A stretch of 64,000 nt of DNA from Apiotrichum sp. Y4204. Lineage: Eukaryota > Basidiomycota > Tremellomycetes > Trichosporonales > Trichosporonaceae. The stretch is from the NCBI GenBank assembly GCA_025531455.1, contig JAMYHL010000041.1, positions 124,001-188,000 of the forward strand, given 5' to 3'. The notes beneath the pieces are model-generated. The model worked only from the letters and a program-made list of their open reading frames with translations. It did no database searches and was not told the DNA's origin. Below are positions 21,182-33,911 of the stretch, piece by piece. The position numbers and the translations under genes were made by a program. Numbering within the stretch: the stretch's first letter is position 1; the number at the start of each line of letters is the position of its first letter.

Positions 21182-24139
21182 ATGCCCGACGTCAAGCCTT
21201 TCTCCACTGAGAGCGCCAGCCAGGAGCCCTCCAGTGGCAAGGCTCCCCGCAGCTGGGTTCCCCGCGCGTGTGACAGATGTGAGTCAGCGTGTTGGAACGG
21301 CGTGGACAGGTTGACGTGCCTGTGCGCCGCGATCGTGCACAGAGCCGCCAAGCACCGCGATGGGAGGAAGAAAAATGACGAGAAAAAAATAGCAACTCTT
21401 TGCTGACGCCGACAGGTCGTAAACGCAAGGCTCGATGCGGTACGCTCTAACAATGGTGATGCAAACTAACATATAGACCAGCAGGTGCCGTGTCGCAACT
21501 GCGCCGAGGCCGGTGTAACGTGTACGCACGATGCACCGGTGCTCAAGCGCGGCCCACGACCAAAGTATGTTCTTCTTACTTAGACACGTTCAGCACGTTG
21601 ACAACAGGCCCCGCAACCGCGACGTCGAGAGCCGTTTGCGAAACTTGGAAAGCCTGCTTGCGAGCATCTCCACCGGTGGTTCATCCGCGGCGCTGTCTCT
21701 CTCGCGCCGTGAACTGGACCAGATTCGTGTAGCCGCCTCTATTGCACCCGGCTCCGACGCCTCGCCCTCTTCCGACAACGACGCAGCAGCTGCCGCGGCT
21801 GCGGCGACCGCAAATGCAACTGCGAGCAAACAGCAGCAGCAGCAGCAATGGGCAGCATCGGCTAGCAACGCTGGCACTCCCGTTGATGGCGGCGTCGGAA
21901 CACCCGCATCTGCCATTGCGCCCACACCGGGCCCCGTGCAGAACCAGATGCCGCAAGCTCCCTCAGGACCCACTCCTCGCAACATGGACAACAACTATGT
22001 TCCCTCCATTGTATTTGACAATTTTGGAGCGCCTGGCCCGTCCCAACAGATGCCCGACATGGGAGTCAATCCGCAGCTCCAGCAGACCATGTACGACCCC
22101 AACGCTGTGGCCCAGAACTACAATCCGGCCGTCAATGCGAAAAGCCCGATCTCGACGACCAAAGGGCAGGACCTTTTGTACCGGTGCGTAGCCCCGCCGT
22201 GTGGCGCCTTGGCCGCTTCCCATAGGTCAACTGCTGACTTTCAAGCGATTCCGAAGGGCAGACAAAGTGGCTCGGACCGTCTTCTGGAATGCCGCTTCTT
22301 GAGCGACTCAAAGTCAACGGCGCAGGATGGAACGGCCCGACAGATGACAACGGCAATGCGCTTAACGACCAGTGGATGTCGCTTTCAAATGCAATCGGCG
22401 TTGACGTCGAGAACGCCCCAATGGACCAGTTCACCCCATCCGCTGCCGGCGTTGCGAACGCTGTTTCCCCTTCTAGTGCAACCGACGATTTCCTGTGGGA
22501 GCGTGTGACCAATGTCATCCCCCCGGACCTTCTTGACGCGCTGGTGCGCGCCTACTTTACCATCAGTCATCTCTGTGAGTTCTGACGGTTTGTTTCCTTC
22601 TGACCCAAGTGTGGCCCATTCTTCACGCGCCAACGTTCATGCAGTCGTACGTCTCGCCCGATCACCGTAAGAACCCGTCGTTTGTCGCGCTGGTGCTCTC
22701 CATATGCTCGCTCTCGTGCCGTTACACGCCGGATCCGCGACTCCGCGCAACGACAGCGAACAACAGCACGCTCGCATTTGACCTCATCGCCCTGGCAAAG
22801 GACGTTACGGCAGCGGCGGCTGCCGAGCGCGCAGACCTCTACCTCGTGCAGGCCCTCTTCAACCTTTCGGTTGTACAGGAGGGCACCGCAAGAACCAACC
22901 AGCTCTGGTGGTTCCTTAGCCAGGCTGTGAGCATCGCATTCGACATGGGTCTTCACCGCCGCAAGGACGAGTACCACTTTACCGCCGTCGAGCTCGAGGA
23001 GCAGAAGCGCACGCTTTGGGCGCTCTACTGCCAGACTGTCCAGGCGAGCTGTACTTATGGCCGGCCGTCGATGCTGCGCCTGCAGGACATAGAGCTGGAG
23101 GAGCCAGCAGCAGTCGACGACGTGTACATCTCAGTGGACAAGGGCATCGGCACGCAGCCGCCAGACAGGCCGAGCGTGATGGCTGGCTTTGTCGCAGGTG
23201 TCCGGTTGCACATGATTCTCGAGCGGACCATCCGTCGGGTAAACCGATTGGTGCGCGATCACGACAGCGCAAACCCCTCATTTATCAGCCTTGTCTCGAG
23301 TGTAACTCCCCGTGTCTTCCGCGTGGAAGACGAGCTCGAGCTCCTTCCCCACGTCACCGACGGGCTGGTTGGCGACTGGTCCTTCTCGCCTTCGACAGTT
23401 TCCGATTCTGACAGTGTCCGCTTCTTCCAGCGCACGCGTGTCTTCACCCTCCAGCAATTTATCCGCCTGCTCTCTGCACGCCATCGCTTCACAGAACTCC
23501 TCGGCTCGTCCGAGGTTAGTGGTAGCGGCGGTGCCGAGGAGCAGGCGCTCCTTCAGCAGATCACGCAGTCCGCACTGGGCATCATCGGCACCTACTCGAT
23601 TATCGACACACAGGCGCGCCTCGACTACTTTGGTGCCCATGCGATTTCTCAACTCACACAGGCCGGTGCGGGTCTGATCGGTGTCATCTTACATGTGCGC
23701 TCCGGGTCTATGCCTGGCAGCGACAATGTCCTCCAGGTCGCCCTTCAGGGTCTGTGCGCCAGTATCCTTGTGCTCAGGAAGCTTGGCCAACGCGTGAGTC
23801 AATATACTGATAGCCTGGGATCAACTACTGACAAAGCAGCGCCCAGCCGGTAACCGTTCAGCCGAGCTGCTGCTCGAATTTGCGCGTGCGTGCCGCATCG
23901 CGATCCCCGGCCTGCCTGGGGACGAGAACATGGGACCAAGCACAGTCGAAGTTCCTATGCTGCGCGCACTGCCGCGCAGGTCGGAATCTGGACGAGGCGG
24001 GCAACTCACTGGTGACGCGCTCAGCCAAGCGCAGTTTGACGAATGGCTGGGCATCGCGCTGCAGGGCACAAATGATGCTTGGATGGCGCCGCCAGACGGC
24101 GCGTTCACGCCAGACGGCAGCTATACCGTTGCCATGTGA
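21182..24139 (+). CDS. Zn2Cys6 fungal transcription factor with fungal_trans domain
   Basis: Nuclear DNA-binding regulator of about 870 residues in seven exons. The binuclear zinc cluster is split by two introns and reads, after splicing, C-x2-C-x6-C-x5-C-x2-C-x6-C (CDRC, RKRKARC, DQQVPCRNC, AEAGVTC), starting near residue 29. A basic linker (LKRGPRPKPRNRD) and a short coiled-coil heptad (VESRLRNLESLLASI) follow. Then comes a low-complexity Ala/Gln region with a seven-Gln run. The middle homology region (PF04082-like) includes WPILHAPTF, SICSLSCRY, WWFLSQAVSIAFDMGLHR and TLWALYCQTVQASCTYGRP. The last intron is near 23793-23838. Target genes are unknown. The long CT-rich leader upstream suggests transcriptional or translational control. 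Confidence 0.92.
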
Positions 24140-25396
24140 GCCAGGGCAGCTGAGCGGATCGGATTTGGTCGGGACCGTCACTCGCATCGTGTCCCGGCTG
24201 CGGCGGCACGCCGTGCACGCCGCGTGTACTAGCTATATTCGTTGTTTACCCAGGATTGAGGTAATGAATACATTGTACTATGAGAGGACCGGAGAGCCGA
24301 CTGGTGCTGACAAGGGATTGACACTAACGCGACTGACCTTGCGGGGGACCCACGGGAGCCGCTGGCACAGGACACGAACCTCAACGACGCGTGAATCCCA
24401 ACTGCCCAGTCGCCAAGCCCGCAAGCGAAGGCCAAGGCAGGAGGTAATGTCAACAAACTCTCAGCCCCGAAAAGATACCCGCCGATGGAGGGAGATAACG
24501 CGGAAGTTGACTTCGGCAATCAACCTCCGGAGCTTACATTTCCGCCCTCGACAACAAGAGTGGACACAGCTGGTAGTTCTCATCTTGGGTTGCCGCACTG
24601 CGTGCGGCAAGTCGCAACATGGCATTGCAGACATGCCATCAACATCCTGCCCAGTCCCGACCCGATTCGATTTGCGCGTTTGTCATCAACTGTCGAATTA
24701 ATTGGCTTGGCGGAAAAAATTCGGGCCCAACCCCCTGATCGCTGGCGGGCGAAGCGATATCCGGAGTAGCCCCGGGCGAGGCTCGGGACACGGGAAACCC
24801 CTCGGTTGAGGCACTATGGGCCTGGGCACCAGCCCCAGAAACTCAGGTGCATGTATCGTACCTTCCCCAGCACCGAGAAAGTTGAGAAATCGTGGTGTGG
24901 GCTGTATTGTGAATCTTCGGAGGCCACTACAGTAGTCTCGGCTCATCAGTACAATCTCGCTTGTCCAGTCATCCTTTGTCTGCTCCCCCGTCTCGTCTGG
25001 CTCGTCTTCTGCGCTTGTTCCAGTGTTGCATGCCTCCAGCTCACACCCCGGACAGCACCCCGCCGAGCCCCAGCCTTGTGGGGTGCCCCGCCGCTAGTCA
25101 CAAGCTGAGATGACGACGCGCGGGGGCATGATAAGTGATAATGATGTTATCTCCAGGTCCCGGTGGTGAACGCCGCTGCGCACCTCTGCGCGTGATTTAC
25201 GACCCGTCCCCCCAAACGTCTCACCCCGCACGTACTCTGTGCGATGCACTCAGAACTGGTAGTTTTCCCTGCACCCCACTCGAACTCTTCCTGCTCAAGT
25301 CAGAACCCGGAATGACTCTCGCCTGTTTCTAGCACCAGTTGCTCCAATCAGTAGTCGGATTGCCTCCTTTCGCTCTGCATATTCACACCTGTTCGC
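24140..25396. other. convergent intergenic stretch, no gene seen
   Basis: Lies between the 3' ends of the Zn2Cys6 gene (+) and the YciI-like gene (-). It contains CTACAGTA at 24927-24934. No coding signal is seen. Confidence 0.55.
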
Positions 25397-25860
25397 CTAG
25401 TTAACCTTTCCGGTGCCCCCAATGTTCTCCGCATCAACACCGGGCACACTCCCCGCCGACGGGGGATCACAGAACTCCTCGACCACCACACGGGCCGGGT
25501 CCCAAACCCCCGCGGTCCAGTACACATCGCCCTTTACGCGGGCCCATGCGTCCTCGAGGCTCGGGTAGCGCAGCAGAAGCACCGAGCCGCCCATGGGCTG
25601 CACGCCTGCGGGCCAGGAGGCGGTGCGGAGGGGCGAGTCGGGCGGAGGGAGGATTGCGCGGCCGAATTCTGACTGTCAGTATCGAGATTCCAGAAATCAC
25701 AAGTTGGATCGCGCCAGTACTCACCGGCGCGGCCGGCCTGCTGGTCGACCTTGAACTCTGCAAAGTGTTGGGCGCGGACACGGAGGCGCGTCTCGACGAC
25801 CGCGGGGCCGATGCGGTCCGGGCAGTATGCGAGGAAGAGCGAGGTGCGGGGCTTGGCCAT
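25397..25860 (-). CDS. YciI-like (YCII-related domain) protein
   Basis: Two exons (25860-25725, 25668-25397) give 135 residues. The single YciI domain (ferredoxin-like, dimeric) shows the N-terminal strand SLFLAYCPDR, the conserved His in RAQHFAEF, the mid-domain block GGSVLLLRYPSLEDAW and the family end GDVYWTAGVWDPARVVVEEF. These correspond to the usual H...D/AGVW pattern. It is probably a small cytosolic enzyme; reported activities in the family include a dehydrochlorinase (TftG), but most members are uncharacterised. The intron joins AGRA to EFGRAIL in frame. Confidence 0.88.
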
Positions 25861-27504
25861 GATGGAGATGGAGATGGGGAGGAGTTTGGGGCGAGTCGGG
25901 CGGTTATCGGGCGGTTATGATGTGGAGAGAGGAATGCGAGTTGTGGTCATCGATCCTACGCGGTGGACGGTGGGCATCCATTCCGCTTGGCGTGTGCCGG
26001 TCCCAGTATCGGGGATCACCGAGATACGGAGTGTCCGCTGGCGGTGGCACACATTGTGGCACTGTGGCGGGACTGTGTCGGGACTCGGCGATCAGCGACT
26101 GAAGCATCTGCACGGGTGCACGATACCGCGCGACCACTGACTGATGCCTCCATGTTTGTCCGCGACGCGTCGCAAGTAGAATACCGCTGCGAGCAACCAT
26201 GGATGAGGTGCAACGAGGGCATACCCCGCGGGGAGCCACTGGCGGCCGGAGTGGCCGGAGTGGTGACGCAAGACACGTGGTGACGGTATTGCGCCCCCGC
26301 GGCCCCGCGCGCGCCTCACAGATCACAACTTGCGTACTTGCAACTCCATATCGACGGACTCCTTAAACCCTCTATCAGAACTTCGAGTCCCGACCGAAAC
26401 ACGAAGCATAGGTTCAGCTTGACGGCCGACGTACCTCTCACACCAAGGCCCCCCATGCCCAGCCCAGGGGCCCGCTCTATACCCGCGACTTATCCTTATC
26501 GCGTGTGGGGCCACGGAGCTCCAGTGCGGTCCGTCCCGAGATAGCGACAAGAAACGACAAGGACAGCGGCACCGTTGGCACCGGGGGTTGTCCACGTGTT
26601 TGAGATCATCTTCATGATCACTCAGAGGACGACGTGTGCAAGTCTGGACTGGGGTCCCGACTCGTCCCCGTCCCCTGTCCCAACTATAAACACGGACTGG
26701 CCGGGATATCTCCCTGCCAAGTCACCGACGCCGCCGTCAGTTCCCCGCAATCCCGCCGCGGCAAGGTGTAGAGGGAGCGTAATCGGGGCGTGATTGGGGC
26801 CCTCCTTGGCGCCAGCGACGCCGGGGACGCGTGGACGTGAGGGCGCGTGGAATGCGGAACTTGCCTAGACACTACTGCGCCAGGGAGTGACACTGATTAC
26901 GAGGACAAGAGGGCCGAGGCCACGCCAACCTCCCTGCCCTAGTACCCGCCACCAGGCGTCAACTCGAGTCGATATCCTGATTGCACCTCTTGCACCTCTC
27001 CTGATGAGATGGTGCCAGATCGTGGACATTGCGATCTTGCGAGATGCACAGACACAAGTGGCGAGCGGCAACTGCGCAAGTGCCGGCCCATACGCCCATG
27101 CGCTCTCGGTCCACGTTCCTTTGGCCGTGGACTATTGTTCGTCGCGCACAAGCACCCCCATGCGCGTGCTCGTCCCTGCATCCCTGGCTCCGCACAGCTT
27201 GTGTCACCTTATCCATTGCGGGGCAATCAATGCCTCCCTGCGCCACACCCGCGACTGTCACTCGGCGCTCCGGCTCCGCGCTTCCCCACGGCGCGGACTG
27301 AACACCGCACCTCCATCTTGGTCTCCAAGTCATCTCCACGGCGCTCCGCTTTGAGGGGTCATATTATCATATCGCATCTATATCCATGGCCGGAATACTC
27401 CAAGCATATCTATGTATCAGTGTGTCTGCGCTCACAGAGCCGTGTTGCTGCCAATCGAACTGTCCATTGCCGTCGCTTCGCTTCGGTTGCCTCGCTCACG
27501 CCAT
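25861..27504. other. intergenic, no gene seen
   Basis: Promoter of the YciI-like gene and 3' side of MIG1. No gene is recognised. A small duplication (gccggagtg twice) occurs near 26250. Confidence 0.55.
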
Positions 27505-29788
27505 CTAGGCCTGGCCATCGAGCTCCATTAGGTGCACCGGACTCGGGCCCCGCGAGAAGCTTGGCAGGCTCGGCTTGACGTCAGGGTTGCCGAGGCCGAG
27601 CGGGGGAAGGCGCGTTGGCGGCGAAGACGCGTGGGCGGCGCTTTTTGGTGACGGGTTGGTTGTAGCAGTCGACGGCGTGTCCGAGCCGCGGAACATGGGA
27701 GTCATGCCGAATGCTGCGCGCACAGAGTGGGCGAGCTGCGAGTGCTGGTGCTGGTGGGGGGTGGAGTGCACTGGCGACGACGACCGCGATCCCACAGGGC
27801 TGGCATGTGCCGAGCCGAGCGAGTAGCCCACAGACGGTCCCGACGAGAAGGACGCCGAGGTGTGGGGCGGCGGCAGCGTGCGGTCCGAATGCGGGGGAGG
27901 CGGGGGGATGGCCGACGAGTTGAGAATTTCCTCAACCGACTTGTGCTGCTCGGGGAACTTCGGCGGCGACATGCGCGACTTGGTGGGGTGCACGTGAGGG
28001 GAGCTAGGTAGAGAAAGCCCGTGGTGGCCGTGGTGGCCGTGAACAGAGTGGTGACTGTACGGGTGCGAACGGTGTTTAGCATCACGAGTGACGTGCGTGC
28101 CGTGACCATGCTTGCCAGACGACGCGCTGTGGCCCTCCACAGGGCTCGCTGCGCGCGATCCCACGGGCGAGGCGACTGCGGACACGGGCGCAGTGGCAGC
28201 ATTGCGACCCGGGAATAGGCTCATACCACGTATTCCGAGAAGCACGGGACTTGTGTGCGGGAACTCGGCGTTGGGCGGCAGGTGACTCCGCATCTCAGTG
28301 TCAGAGTCGTCCGAGGACTCGGGGCTCGCCGCACGGGACACATCGGCCGACGGCGCAAGCGAAGCGTGGGTCGAGCGATGGCTGTGCATATTGACAGGGT
28401 AAGGGTTGAGCTGATGGTGAAGCGCCTTACGGTCGCGGCTCTTTCCAACGCCCATATTGTGCTGCTGCTGCAAGCGAGCGAGCTGTTGCTGGAGGTTGGC
28501 GTGGTGGAGATGGTACGCGCTGTTGGCAGTATGACCCGGACCGCCGCCGCCAAGCTTGGTGAGGTCCTCAGCCGAAGCGTTCGAGCGATCCTTCGGTGTG
28601 CTCGAATTGCTCGAGTGGTGGCCGCCATCCTGGGGTCCTGCGCCGTGCCCGGCGCCGCCAACGTGACCGTTGCCACCAGGACCGCCGTGCGCACCGGTAA
28701 GGCAGTTCGGGCAGGCCGCGGTCTGGCGAGCCACCTTGAGGCGCTTGCGGTAGCTCTTGTGGCACTCCTCGTGGCAGCACGAGGGAGGGACGAGGTAAGT
28801 AGGGTCGGCAAGGGTGCCAGCCGGAACTGCGGGGTGGTTGGCCGTAGCAGGCTGCGGTGCCGACACGGGGAAGACAACTTGTCCACCGCCGGGCGCGGGG
28901 GCGCCTTGCGAGAAGCGGTCACGCTCGCCAGAGAAGCCATAGGCGGCGGGCGTACCTGCACCGGAGCCTCCTGCGGGGCCGGAGGGCCCTGGAGACCCGC
29001 CATTGCTCTTGCGGCCCGCACCAGCCGCAATCTGGCGGTGGCGAAGCTCGTACTCTGCGCGGCGGAACGCCTCATGACGCTCTAGCTCATAAAGCTGATC
29101 GGATGCAGCGGCCGCAAGGGCGGAGATGTCGTTCATACCACCCGAGCCGTTCCCCATCGGAAGCGGGGGAAGGTACGGGTTGGCATAGTCGTGGCGGTCA
29201 AAGTCCATACCGTACGAGGGTCCGAGATGGGGAAGGTGGCCGGCCCGGCGGTCCTGGTCCATCTCCTGCAGAATTAGTATCACTGGCAGCGTTGCGTCTC
29301 GCTTCCCACTCACCTTGTCCTCGTCATGCCGCGGCTTGCCCTTGGCGCCGTTCTCGTTGGTCGCAGGCGGAAGGTGGATGCGTGCGTGACGTGTCAACTC
29401 GTCCGAGCGAGAGAAGCGCTTGTCGCAGCCGGGATGCGTGCAGGCGTGGGGCTTTTCACCCGTGTGCGTCCGGATATGACGAGTCTGGATGATTAGTAAC
29501 CTTGCTGAATGTGATCCGGGGCCCGGGGGAAGCCACTATGGGGATAGTGGGGGAAAGCATGGCAACACTCACCTGGTGCTCCAGACGGTAGAAGGCGCGA
29601 TCACACAGCGGGCACTTGTATGGCCGCGGGATCTTGCTCTTGTCCATGTTGAGGGCGGCATCGGTTAGTGCCTTGACTGCGGGGTCGTTGGGGTCCAGGC
29701 GGCCGGTAATGGGGTCGGGGACGGGGGTGGGTAGCGCGGCGAGCGGGTTTTCGGACCCCTCTGCGGTGGGGGTGTGTTGTTGGGACAT
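27505..29788 (-). CDS. MIG1: carbon catabolite repressor, C2H2 zinc-finger protein Mig1/CreA
   Basis: Nuclear repressor of genes for alternative carbon use when glucose is present. Three exons (29788-29573, 29484-29314, 29265-27505) give 715 residues. Two tandem C2H2 fingers (about residues 56-112) have the Mig1/CreA signature: [17 protein letters not shown], then [15 protein letters not shown], then [19 protein letters not shown]. The first intron splits finger 1. Downstream is a long disordered Ser/Pro/His-rich region with Gln and His repeats ([18 protein letters not shown]). An extra Cys/His group around residues 310-345 ([10 protein letters not shown]...CPNC) is noteworthy. A candidate nuclear-export or repression motif was not assigned. 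Upstream DNA is CT-rich on the sense strand for about 600 bases, suggesting a long leader. Confidence 0.94.
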
Positions 29789-30149
29789 TGCGGGGGTGGA
29801 TGGATGATGGATGGATGAATGAAGTTGGGATGGGGATCACTCAAAGAAGTGCTTAGAAGATGGATGGCAACTAAAGTGCTTTGTCTGTGGCGTGTACAAA
29901 ACAAAAAAATCCAGTACTACTCAGGGATGCGAGTCCCACGGGGCAATGGTGGCCAACAGTGATGGCGTGGCCCAGAATATTTCTACTCGCGGAGACCAAA
30001 GGCTGGATGTGCCGCGAGAGTAGGTGGTGTGCGGTTGTGAGATAAGCAAGACTGGAGATGAGGATGGATGGCAATCACGGAACGGTGAGTTGATTGCGAA
30101 TGAAGTGCGTAGTGCGATGAGGAAAGGGTTGAGGTTGCGATAGGGGATT

Positions 30150-30760
30150 CACGGGATGGGATCGGGGTGGGCGGGTGAGTTTGGTAGATTGGAGAACGTG
30201 GGTGGATGGCAATGGAGGGCACGGGGCGTTGTTGTTTGTTGTTTGTTGTTGATAGCGCCAAGGATGGATGGGTGGGTGGAGAAGAGAGAGGATGAGAGGG
30301 GAGATGGGTGGGGGAGATGGGGGATGTGGAGTGAAAGTGTGGAGCAGATGATGGATGATGGTGGGGAGTACGGGGATGATGATGACCAGAGCTCTGGACA
30401 ACAATATGGGGGAAAATGAACGGGCGGGAGGAGGGGGGGGAGCGCGGGCAGGGGAAGAGAGGGGCAAGGGGGTGCAAGTGGGGAAAAAAAAATAAAAAGC
30501 AGCGAAAAAAAAAGTTGGTAGTGGTTGTTTGCGTGGCCGTGCGGCGAGCGCGGGGGCCTGGGGGCAGAGCACGGGGGCCAAAAGGTCAAAGGAGGCTAAC
30601 GGCCTAACGGCCAGGTTCAAAGGAGCACATGTACACAGTCTCAAGCCACGGCCGATACGGAGCAAAGGGAAAGGAGCAGAGGAACAGGGGAAAAAGAAGA
30701 GAAAAAATTAAAAATTGGGCTCCAGTACGCGAGTAAAAAAAAAAAAATCAACACCGAAGA
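30150..30760 (-). promoter_or_regulatory. pyrimidine-rich upstream region of MIG1 (purine-rich on + strand)
   Basis: The plus strand is a long G/A-rich run with GGATGG, GTGGGT and poly-A pieces, so the MIG1 sense strand is rich in C and T. It lies 360-970 bases upstream of the MIG1 start and probably represents promoter and 5' UTR. Purine-pyrimidine mirror tracts of this kind can form triplex (H-DNA). Confidence 0.4.
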
Positions 30761-33700
30761 AAGGGGTAAGGGCGCCGAGGGGAAGCAGTGCAGAAGACGG
30801 GACCAGACTAGAGGTCTATTCGATTCCTAGTCCTCTCCAGGCTCTGGTTGCTCTATTAGCCAGCAAAGGCGGGGCGCCGTGACTAATCTGGGAGCTGGCA
30901 TACTGCTCTAATGCGAAAACGTGTGCAAAACTCTATGTTGCCATGGCGTAGTGGAGCCACTCTGTGGAGTGCGAGTTTCGACGATAATGGTCCGGTGGCC
31001 GGTGGCGATTAGGCGGGGGAACAGAGGAATGGCACGACGTGATGACTACAGTATGACATGGTTACCATACCAGGCGTTCAAGTAGGTCTGTAGCGGAGCC
31101 TGGTCAACCGCCGTCGGCGGCGGCGGAGGCGGGACAGGATCACAGCACCCGAACCAAGGCGAATCCTTCCCTCAAGGCGATCCTCGAATCCTTGATCAGC
31201 ACTCCAAAGGAGGCACGGCACAAAGTGCCGATCCAAGTATCTTCTCCGAGAGGTATGAACATTTTTGGCACTTGTCTCAAAAGGCAAAGCTCTACGCGCC
31301 GTGCTTCGAGGCACGAGGGTCCATGGAGCGAGTGTGGGGCCTCTGGGGACAAACAAGATCTGGGATCGTGTGCCAAGAACTGCTCGACGGCGCTAACTGC
31401 AAGTTGCGAGGGGCATGCATTCTGAATAGCAGACACATGACACGACTGACGATGAGTGGCTTGAGTGCCGAACGGTTGGTTCGCATCGCACTGTGGTACT
31501 GTGGGGGTTAGCCCTAGCATACAAGTGTCGATCGCAGTGTAAGTTCGTGGCCCGTGGGCTGTGGGGGTGCCCGGATCATGGGATCATGAGATCATGAGAC
31601 ATGAGACATGAGAGAGCGCTAGAGCGCTAGAGAGCTGGGCATGCTGGGCACATGGGCATGGTGCACGGTGCACGGTGGCTTGTGAGCTTGTGACGGCCCG
31701 GAGATCCGGAGACTTGAACGGCGCGCACGGCGTGAATGCAGAAGGGGAGCAGAGGGAGCAGGGGGAGCGCTACAAGACGGGGCCCGCTGAGCCCTCAAGT
31801 GACAACGCTTTGGGGGCGATATTTTCCTCGTGACGATCAACGATCAACAGATCGACAGAACTACAGATCAGCTGCAGTGTGTCTTGACTGGATTGAGGGA
31901 TCGCCGTCGCTAACCGTCGCTCCTCTCAGAATGTTGCGAGTTGCACCGCTATCCCCCGCATTCCGAATGCATCTCTCCTCACTGATCGTTGCTACGCTAC
32001 CGGTGTTGCCCCGCTGTCAACCGCCGGCAAGGAGCAGAGCGGTCCGAGGTCCGAGTGCCGTTTCCGGACTACAGTACTACGGGCGGGGTCGATTGTCCGC
32101 CTGTGGCATGTCCGAGGTTCGCGGAATCTGGCGTAGTTCGGGACACAACGTACACCACGGGTCATGCCCGTGTAAGCCCGTGATCCCGTTATCCCGGCCA
32201 GCGATACGGCCGGCCCGTGGCTGGCAAGGAGCGAGAAGCCACTCGCCTACGCGCCTACGAGAACCCTTCACGCGAAACCTTCCACTGTGGCTCGCTGGCT
32301 CGCTCCCACTCTTGCTTCAGCACCAGGAACGTAGGAACAAAGGGTATGGTGTAAGGACCCGGCTGATATCGGATATCACAGGAAGGCAGTATATCCCTGG
32401 TGCCGACTCGGAATCACAGATTGAGAAGGCCACGTCGTTGATCGCGATCTACATCTCACACTTGGCGCCTTGCAGTGGCCCCGGTGTGCGCGGAGCTGCA
32501 CAGTTGGGGCCAGAGTGGCGTTAAGGGTATGGGCCTGTGACAACCTCCGTGTGTCGTACCACAGGATCATATCAGTTTCGACGGGACGCTGCTAAACTGA
32601 TGAACTGAGTGAGTCACCGTCTTCTCGTCAATCAGGACCGCTCTACGATCAACGACTCACATATCTGAAGCTCGAACCCTCAAGTCCGTCATGTTCCATC
32701 CGGCAATCCGGCCATTGGGAAAGTTGGACGCTGCCGGCTGACAGTTCTTGCACACTTGTGCGGTTGTGCACTGTTCACCGAGTAACAGGGTCATAGATGC
32801 CCGTGCCAGCTGTTAGTGGCACCATGACGCCCGTCCACAAACGTTGACCACTGCATCGCCATGACGACCGCTCCTCGCAGTGGAAGCTTCGCAACTTCGG
32901 CAATTAAGATGCAGCAACGTGGGTATTCCCACGACGGTACGTGACGGTCTGGGTGCGTAGACACCGTACGCAGTCAAGTAGTCAAGTACGCGATCGCACG
33001 TTGCATTGTGAGATCGTGACGCGGCGACGCGCCGCTCGCTTCCGGTTGCTCAGTCCAGAATGCATGGACCCATCGTCTCCCCTATATTGTGACTTGGGGG
33101 TCCGCATTGTCAAGGCCGCGCCACATCGCCCACTCGCCACGTTCGCCACGCACAGGGTCGCCCTGGCACTCCTCCGCGGCCCCGCGATGCTCCGGCGGCA
33201 ACAGCACACAGCCCAGATCCTCGGAGAAACCTTCCCCGTCTCCGTCCTCTATGATGTGTCCTCGATCCTCGATCTCCGTCTGCCACCCGGGCTACCTCGC
33301 CGATTCGCCATTACTCTCGTGTTAATGAATTACGGCGCCCGCTCACACAACAACCTGTTTCCACCAACCTGATTTACGCGCTGCTGTGGTCCCCGCCATT
33401 CACAACATTTCCCCGAACACCCTAACTCATGCCGTTATCGTCTCACTCCTCACGACGGTTACTCGTGCCCCGCATGCATGGCAGCACGTGCTGTGGGCCC
33501 TGTGGGGTGTGATGTAATGCCCCAATGCGGGCAGAGCTAGTAGAGCTGAGGGACCGAGGAACGAAGCTAGAACGGGAGGGATCGACATTTCGCGATGGGC
33601 ACCGACAAACGACGTTCCTTGATCCCAGCCCCGCATTCTTCCGAAGTTGTGTCTTACATAATGAACATCTGCTTTTGCCACATGTTCGGCATCGCCGTGC

Positions 33701-33911
33701 TATTCCCGAACACGCGGATCTCACGCTACTTCGGCTCGGATCCGGATGCGGAAAGCGGAAGCAGATTGAATGCGGTCTTCTTCTTTGTGCTTGGGTGTGG
33801 ATGTCGAAGTCTGTCGACCAGCTGTGCAAGCTCAAGCCGCTCGTGCTCGACAAGCGTCAACAAATCACAACAACAATAACAACCAACCCTCCTTCCAACA
33901 CCACTTCCCCC
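30761..33911. other. divergent 3 kb gene-free stretch
   Basis: Separates MIG1 (-) and the importin gene (+). No gene is supported; a 262-codon plus frame at 31736-32524 is rejected. Two CTACAGTA copies (31046-31053, 32069-32076) and a dense set of short tandem duplications (31545-32400) are listed separately. Confidence 0.5.
31545..32400. repeat. serial short tandem duplications
   Basis: Between 31570 and 31770 almost every 7-9 bases is repeated once or twice before a new unit begins: ggatcatg x3, agacatg x2, agagcgct x2, gctgggca x2, gtgcacg x2, gcttgtga x2, ccggaga x2, ggagcag x2-3. Similar pairs recur to about 32400 (acgatca x2, ggtccga x2, ggctcgct x2). No single long unit is conserved. 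Confidence 0.75.

Noticed and set aside
31736..32524. 262-codon open frame on the plus strand
   Set aside because: It covers the tandem-duplication region, is rich in Arg/Ser/Pro without any domain, and has no coding-type codon bias.
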